Under the pieces are notes generated by a model that did no database searches, had not been told where the DNA came from, and was given only the letters and a program-made list of their open reading frames with translations. From Bacterioplanes sp965233665 (lineage in GTDB: Bacteria; Pseudomonadota; Gammaproteobacteria; Pseudomonadales; Oceanobacteraceae), in the NCBI GenBank assembly GCA_965233665.1, contig CBDDTG010000064.1, positions 1-64,000 on the forward strand: a stretch of DNA of 64,000 nt. The letters are read 5' to 3'. The position numbers and the translations under genes are program-made. Positions 60,616 through 64,000 of this stretch are shown here, piece by piece; the stretch's first letter is position 1, and the number at the start of each line of letters is the position of its first letter.

Positions 60616-60675
60616 CACACTTCACGTTACCGACCACTCAAAGAGCGGCACCCCGGCTTCGCTTGCTGAAGTGTG
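60616..60675 (-). ncRNA. rpsB (S2) leader, autoregulatory mRNA structure
   Basis: The 5' leader of rpsB folds into a structure closed by a perfect 9-bp stem (60616-60624 with 60667-60675: CACACTTCA/TGAAGTGTG). Inside is a second stem (60634-60639 with 60643-60648, closed by GAGTGG/CCGCTC). The stretch GGGGTGCCG...TGGTCGGTAACGTG resembles the conserved gammaproteobacterial S2-binding leader, which represses rpsB-tsf translation when free S2 accumulates. It ends 34 bp before the rpsB ATG. Identity is from memory of the family; the pairing is directly visible. Confidence 0.65.
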
Positions 60676-60848
60676 TGTGTGTTCCCCAGCCAAATCACAG
60701 ACAGGGGTGTGCTTTTCGCGGGCGCTTTATACCACTTTTCCGCCGCCCAAGCCAGACTGAAAGACAGGAAATACCGCCCGGTTCACGCTGTCGATCAGTC
60801 ACTGTACAATGAGCCACTACTCCGTGAATCAAACAAGCGATGGTCTGA

Positions 60849-61625
60849 ATGTCTGTAAGCATCAAGAGCGCCGAAGAAATCGAGAAAATGCGCGTTGCCG
60901 GCCGGTTGGCGGCGGAAGTTCTGGAAATGATCGGCGATTACGTTAAGCCTGGCGTCACCACCGGTGAGCTGGATCGCATTTGCCATGACTATATTGTCAA
61001 TCAGCAACAGGCCATTCCCGCACCGCTCAACTATCGCGGCTTCCCTAAGTCTATCTGCACCTCCATCAACCATGTGGTATGCCACGGCATTCCCAGTGAT
61101 GACAAAGTGTTGAAGAAGGGCGATATGGTTAACATCGACGTCACTGTGATCAAAGATGGCTACCACGGCGACACCAGCAAGATGTTCTATGTCGGCGAGC
61201 CTACACCTGCAATCAAGCGCTTAGTAGACATTACCCAAGAATGCCTCTACATCGGCATCGACATGGTAAAACCCGGCGTTCGCCTGGGTGACATTGGCCA
61301 TGCGATACAGCAATATGCCGAGAGCAACCATTACTCAGTGGTACGCGAATATTGCGGCCACGGCATTGGCAAAGAGTTCCATGAAGAGCCACAGGTCATG
61401 CATTATGGTCGCCCTGGCACCGGCTTTGAGCTGCAAGCCGGCATGACCTTTACCATTGAGCCCATGATCAACCAAGGCAAGCGCTTTACCAAGTTGATGA
61501 AGGATGAATGGACGGTCATTACCAAAGATCGCAAACCGTCAGCCCAGTGGGAACATACCCTGCTCGTGACGGACAACGGCGTCGAAGTCCTTACCCGACG
61601 CCAGGAAGAAACCCGCTTCGCCTGA
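60849..61625 (+). CDS. map: methionine aminopeptidase type I
   Basis: A 258-residue cytoplasmic enzyme removing N-terminal Met. The five metal ligands are in place: 'NIDVTVIKDGYHGDTSKM' (two Asp), 'YCGHGIGKEFHEEP' (His), 'FTIEPM' (Glu) and the last Glu in 'SAQWEHTLLV'. Divergent from rpsB, as in many gammaproteobacteria, and followed by glnD. Confidence 0.96.
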   Translation: MSVSIKSAEEIEKMRVAGRLAAEVLEMIGDYVKPGVTTGELDRICHDYIVNQQQAIPAPLNYRGFPKSICTSINHVVCHGIPSDDKVLKKGDMVNIDVTVIKDGYHGDTSKMFYVGEPTPAIKRLVDITQECLYIGIDMVKPGVRLGDIGHAIQQYAESNHYSVVREYCGHGIGKEFHEEPQVMHYGRPGTGFELQAGMTFTIEPMINQGKRFTKLMKDEWTVITKDRKPSAQWEHTLLVTDNGVEVLTRRQEETRFA

Positions 61626-61636
61626 GCACAGCCAAC

Positions 61637-64000
61637 ATGGACACAGTCAGCTTGACCTTACCCCAAGTGGATGTCACCGACCTGCAGCAACGGCTGCAGC
61701 AGGCTGTGTCCCCCATACCCATCGTGCGCACCTTGCTGCAACAACTGCAGGACGAGTGCCACGCCTACTTTCGCGCCACCCTAGACGCCGTCACCCTGGT
61801 TCACCACCGGTCAGTGTTGATGGATGCCATTTTGCAAACGCTGTGGCGCCATTTACAGCTAGACGTTGATCACCTAGCGTTGATTGCGGTGGGCGGCTAT
61901 GGCCGCGGCGAGCTGCATCCGCACTCGGATATCGATTTATTATTGTTGGCGCGCGATGAAGCCGCCATCAATGGCAACAGCGAGGCGTTACAAGCCTTCA
62001 TTACCCTGCTGTGGGATTTGAAACTGGACATCGGCCACAGTGTTCGCACCCTAGATGAATGCTTGACCGAAGCACAAAAAGACTTATCGACCATCACCAA
62101 CATGATGGAAAGTCGGCCACTGGCGGGCGATGCCAGCCTGCACCAATCGCTGCAAGCGGCGACAGCACCGCAACAACTGTGGAGCGCGCAGGATTTCTTT
62201 AACGCCAAGTGGGATGAAATTCAGCAGCGCCATAAAAAACACAAAAGCACGGAATACAATTTAGAGCCCAACGTTAAAAACTCCCCGGGCACCTTGCGCG
62301 ACATTCAAACCATTACCTGGGTCACAATGCGCCACTTTGGCGAGGGCACGCTGCAAGCGTTAGAAGACAACGGCTTTTTAACCGAGTTTGAGCACCAGCG
62401 CCTGGCGGGCAGCCAAGCCTTTTTATGGCAAGTGCGCTACGCCTTGCACATGTTCGCCGACCGCGAAGAAGACCGCTTACTGTTCGATTTGCAACGCGAT
62501 GTGGCAGAACTGCTGGGCTTTGAGGACGATGGCAACCAGCTCGGCGTTGAGCAATTTATGCGCCGTTTTTATCGCAACCAGCTGGCCACCATGGAGCTGT
62601 GTGACCTGTTGCTGCTGCATTTTAACGATGACTTTATGCAAAGCGGCCAGCTCACCGACGTAGTCCCACTGAATGAACACTTTGTGCTGTGCAATGGCTA
62701 CTTGCAGCTTACCGACCCTGAACTGTTCCAACGCGAGCCGGTTTGGCTGTTAGAAGTCTTTTTATTAATGGCGCGCACCGCCAATGCCAAAGGCATACAC
62801 ACCACCACCATTCGCGCCCTACGTGATCACCGTCATCTGATTGATGACGACTATCGGCAAAACCCAGAAAACAACGCCGTATTCATGGAGTTAATGCGCA
62901 ACCGCGAGCGCGTTGTACGCGAATTATCGCGCATGCTGCGCTACGGTATTTTAGGCGCGTATATCCCTGAGTTCGGCAAAATCATCGGCATGATGGAACA
63001 CGATTTGTTTCATGTGTACACGGTGGACGATCACAGCTTGCGCATGGCCCGCTTGCTGCGACATTTTCGCTTCAGCGATGTGCGCGAGCGTTTCCCGCTG
63101 GCGTCGCGCCTGATTCATCGGGTGATGAGAAAAGAAGTACTGTATTTAACCGCACTATTGCACGACACCGGTAAAAGCATGGAAGGCGACCACGCCATCA
63201 ATGGTGAAGAAATTGCCGCACGCTTTTGCCGTCAACACAATTTGCGCCCCACCGACAGCAACATGGTGACTTGGCTGGTCAGCAACCATTTATTGATGGG
63301 CACGGCCTCACAGCGACTGGATTTAACCAACCCTGAAGATATTCACCAGTTCGCCTTAGAGGTTGGCGACCAGCAACACCTCGATATGCTGTATTTAATC
63401 ACCGTCGCCGACATCGTCAGTACCAACCCAGAGCTCTGGACACCTTGGCGCGCCGAGCAAATGCGAGAGCTGTACCGCAACACTAAAAACGCCTTGCGCC
63501 GCGGCCTTGGCAACCCGCGCAATATTGATGACGTGGTAAATGAAATTCAGCACGAGGCCAAAGCACGGTTAATGCAGCAAGGTCTAACGGCTGAGCGCAT
63601 TGACCTACTGTGGTCAAACCCAGGCAATGATTATTTTCTGCGTGAGGGCGTCGATAACATTATTTGGCAAACTCTGCTGCTGGATCAGCATAATTTCAGC
63701 GACAAACCTCTGATCGCCGTGCGTCCAACCTCGGAGCGTGAATTCGAAGGCGCAACACAGATATTTATTCTGGCCAAAGATCAGCCCAACCTGTTTGCCG
63801 TTACCACCGCGACGCTCGATCAATTAAACCTGAACATTCAAGATGCGCGCATCATGACGTCGGAGCAGGAGCGCAACGCCGTCGACACCTACATTGTGCT
63901 GGATGAAAATAACCAGCCCATCATCGACTTGAAGCGCATCGAAAAAATTCGCTCGGTATTGGAAGACGCCATCAGCCAGCCGGATGAATACAGCACCATT
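61637..64000 (+). CDS. glnD: bifunctional uridylyltransferase/uridylyl-removing enzyme GlnD (3' end outside the window)
   Basis: The nitrogen sensor that uridylylates and deuridylylates PII proteins. It begins at ATG 61637 (MDTVSLTLPQ), 11 bp after map, and the frame stays open to the window edge: 788 codons of an expected 880-900. The nucleotidyltransferase site is 'GGYGRGELHPHSDIDLLLL' (about residues 86-104). The HD domain has 'LLHDTGKSMEGDH' (about 507-519) for the removing activity. The first ACT domain is about residues 690-760 ('DQPNLFAVTTATLDQLNLNI'). The second ACT domain lies beyond the window. Confidence 0.95.
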   Translation, partial: MDTVSLTLPQVDVTDLQQRLQQAVSPIPIVRTLLQQLQDECHAYFRATLDAVTLVHHRSVLMDAILQTLWRHLQLDVDHLALIAVGGYGRGELHPHSDIDLLLLARDEAAINGNSEALQAFITLLWDLKLDIGHSVRTLDECLTEAQKDLSTITNMMESRPLAGDASLHQSLQAATAPQQLWSAQDFFNAKWDEIQQRHKKHKSTEYNLEPNVKNSPGTLRDIQTITWVTMRHFGEGTLQALEDNGFLTEFEHQRLAGSQAFLWQVRYALHMFADREEDRLLFDLQRDVAELLGFEDDGNQLGVEQFMRRFYRNQLATMELCDLLLLHFNDDFMQSGQLTDVVPLNEHFVLCNGYLQLTDPELFQREPVWLLEVFLLMARTANAKGIHTTTIRALRDHRHLIDDDYRQNPENNAVFMELMRNRERVVRELSRMLRYGILGAYIPEFGKIIGMMEHDLFHVYTVDDHSLRMARLLRHFRFSDVRERFPLASRLIHRVMRKEVLYLTALLHDTGKSMEGDHAINGEEIAARFCRQHNLRPTDSNMVTWLVSNHLLMGTASQRLDLTNPEDIHQFALEVGDQQHLDMLYLITVADIVSTNPELWTPWRAEQMRELYRNTKNALRRGLGNPRNIDDVVNEIQHEAKARLMQQGLTAERIDLLWSNPGNDYFLREGVDNIIWQTLLLDQHNFSDKPLIAVRPTSEREFEGATQIFILAKDQPNLFAVTTATLDQLNLNIQDARIMTSEQERNAVDTYIVLDENNQPIIDLKRIEKIRSVLEDAISQPDEYSTI

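Noticed and set aside
60671..60680. GT-repeat (GTGTGTGTGT), possible phase-variation tract
   Set aside because: Only five units, in the leader of rpsB and partly within its conserved closing stem; not the length or place of a phase-variable tract.
1..64000. CRISPR arrays, insertion sequences, prophage or tRNA genes
   Set aside because: I looked for regularly spaced direct repeats, transposase/integrase motifs, terminal inverted repeats and tRNA cloverleaf ends and found none that hold up.

Overview
The window is 64 kb of chromosome from a Gram-negative gammaproteobacterium, moderately GC-rich (about 53% by eye). Evidence: the rpsB-tsf-pyrH-frr-uppS-cdsA-dxr-rseP-bamA-skp-lpxD-fabZ-lpxA-lpxB-rnhB block, an RNase II of enterobacterial length, paired bacterioferritin subunits, a long KQCGH-type isocitrate lyase, an MvaT-type H-NS protein, a Vibrio/Shewanella-like TonB2/TtpC operon and the small families DUF2947, DUF3087 and DUF1289. 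A marine Oceanospirillales/Pseudomonadales-type organism fits best; the genus cannot be fixed. I found no rRNA, tRNA, CRISPR array, prophage or insertion sequence, so this is mostly core chromosome with accessory islands of envelope and secreted proteins.

Layout. 1-5.2 kb: end of an MBL-fold hydrolase gene, a methyltransferase, a Tat-exported PhoD-type phosphatase and RNase II. 5.2-10.2 kb: an MvaT/H-NS-like gene facing a 550-bp gene-free stretch, then feoAB behind a candidate Fur box, and a PiT phosphate carrier. 10.2-13.6 kb: flavin reductase-like protein, BASS transporter, cold shock protein, DUF1289 and HDOD proteins. 13.6-16.8 kb: three translationally coupled genes for a retropepsin-like lipoprotein, an inactive transglutaminase fused to a membrane domain, and an ATP-grasp ligase. 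17-22 kb: a two-subunit bacterioferritin, DUF2947, a diguanylate cyclase, threonine synthase and DUF3087. 22-27.1 kb: a six-gene TonB energy-transduction operon preceded by a candidate PhoB box. 27.7-33.4 kb: a di-haem RoxA/peroxidase-like lipoprotein, a three-repeat lipoprotein, DUF2147 and a four-repeat DUF4397 lipoprotein. 33.8-38.4 kb: a two-subunit acetate-type Na+ symporter, a crotonase-family enzyme, a beta-barrel protein and a GNAT-YoaP fusion. 38.4-46.3 kb: adenine deaminase, a desaturase with its electron-transfer partner, isocitrate lyase, an HI0933-type flavoprotein and an acyltransferase. 46.3-60.7 kb: the translation/isoprenoid/outer-membrane block, all on the minus strand, led by an S2 leader RNA. 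60.8-64 kb: map and the start of glnD, on the plus strand.

How the genes work together. Iron uptake (feoAB) and iron storage (a haem-binding plus a ferroxidase bacterioferritin subunit) are both here. Three phosphate-linked elements are present: the PhoD-type enzyme, the PiT carrier, and the Pho-box-like repeat in front of the TonB operon. Acetate and fatty-acid use (acetate-type symporter, enoyl-CoA isomerase-like enzyme, isocitrate lyase) and lipid modification (desaturase pair, acyltransferases, CdsA) form another theme. The least understood parts are the transglutaminase/ATP-grasp/retropepsin trio, the di-haem lipoprotein with its neighbours, and the apparent phosphate control of the TonB system.
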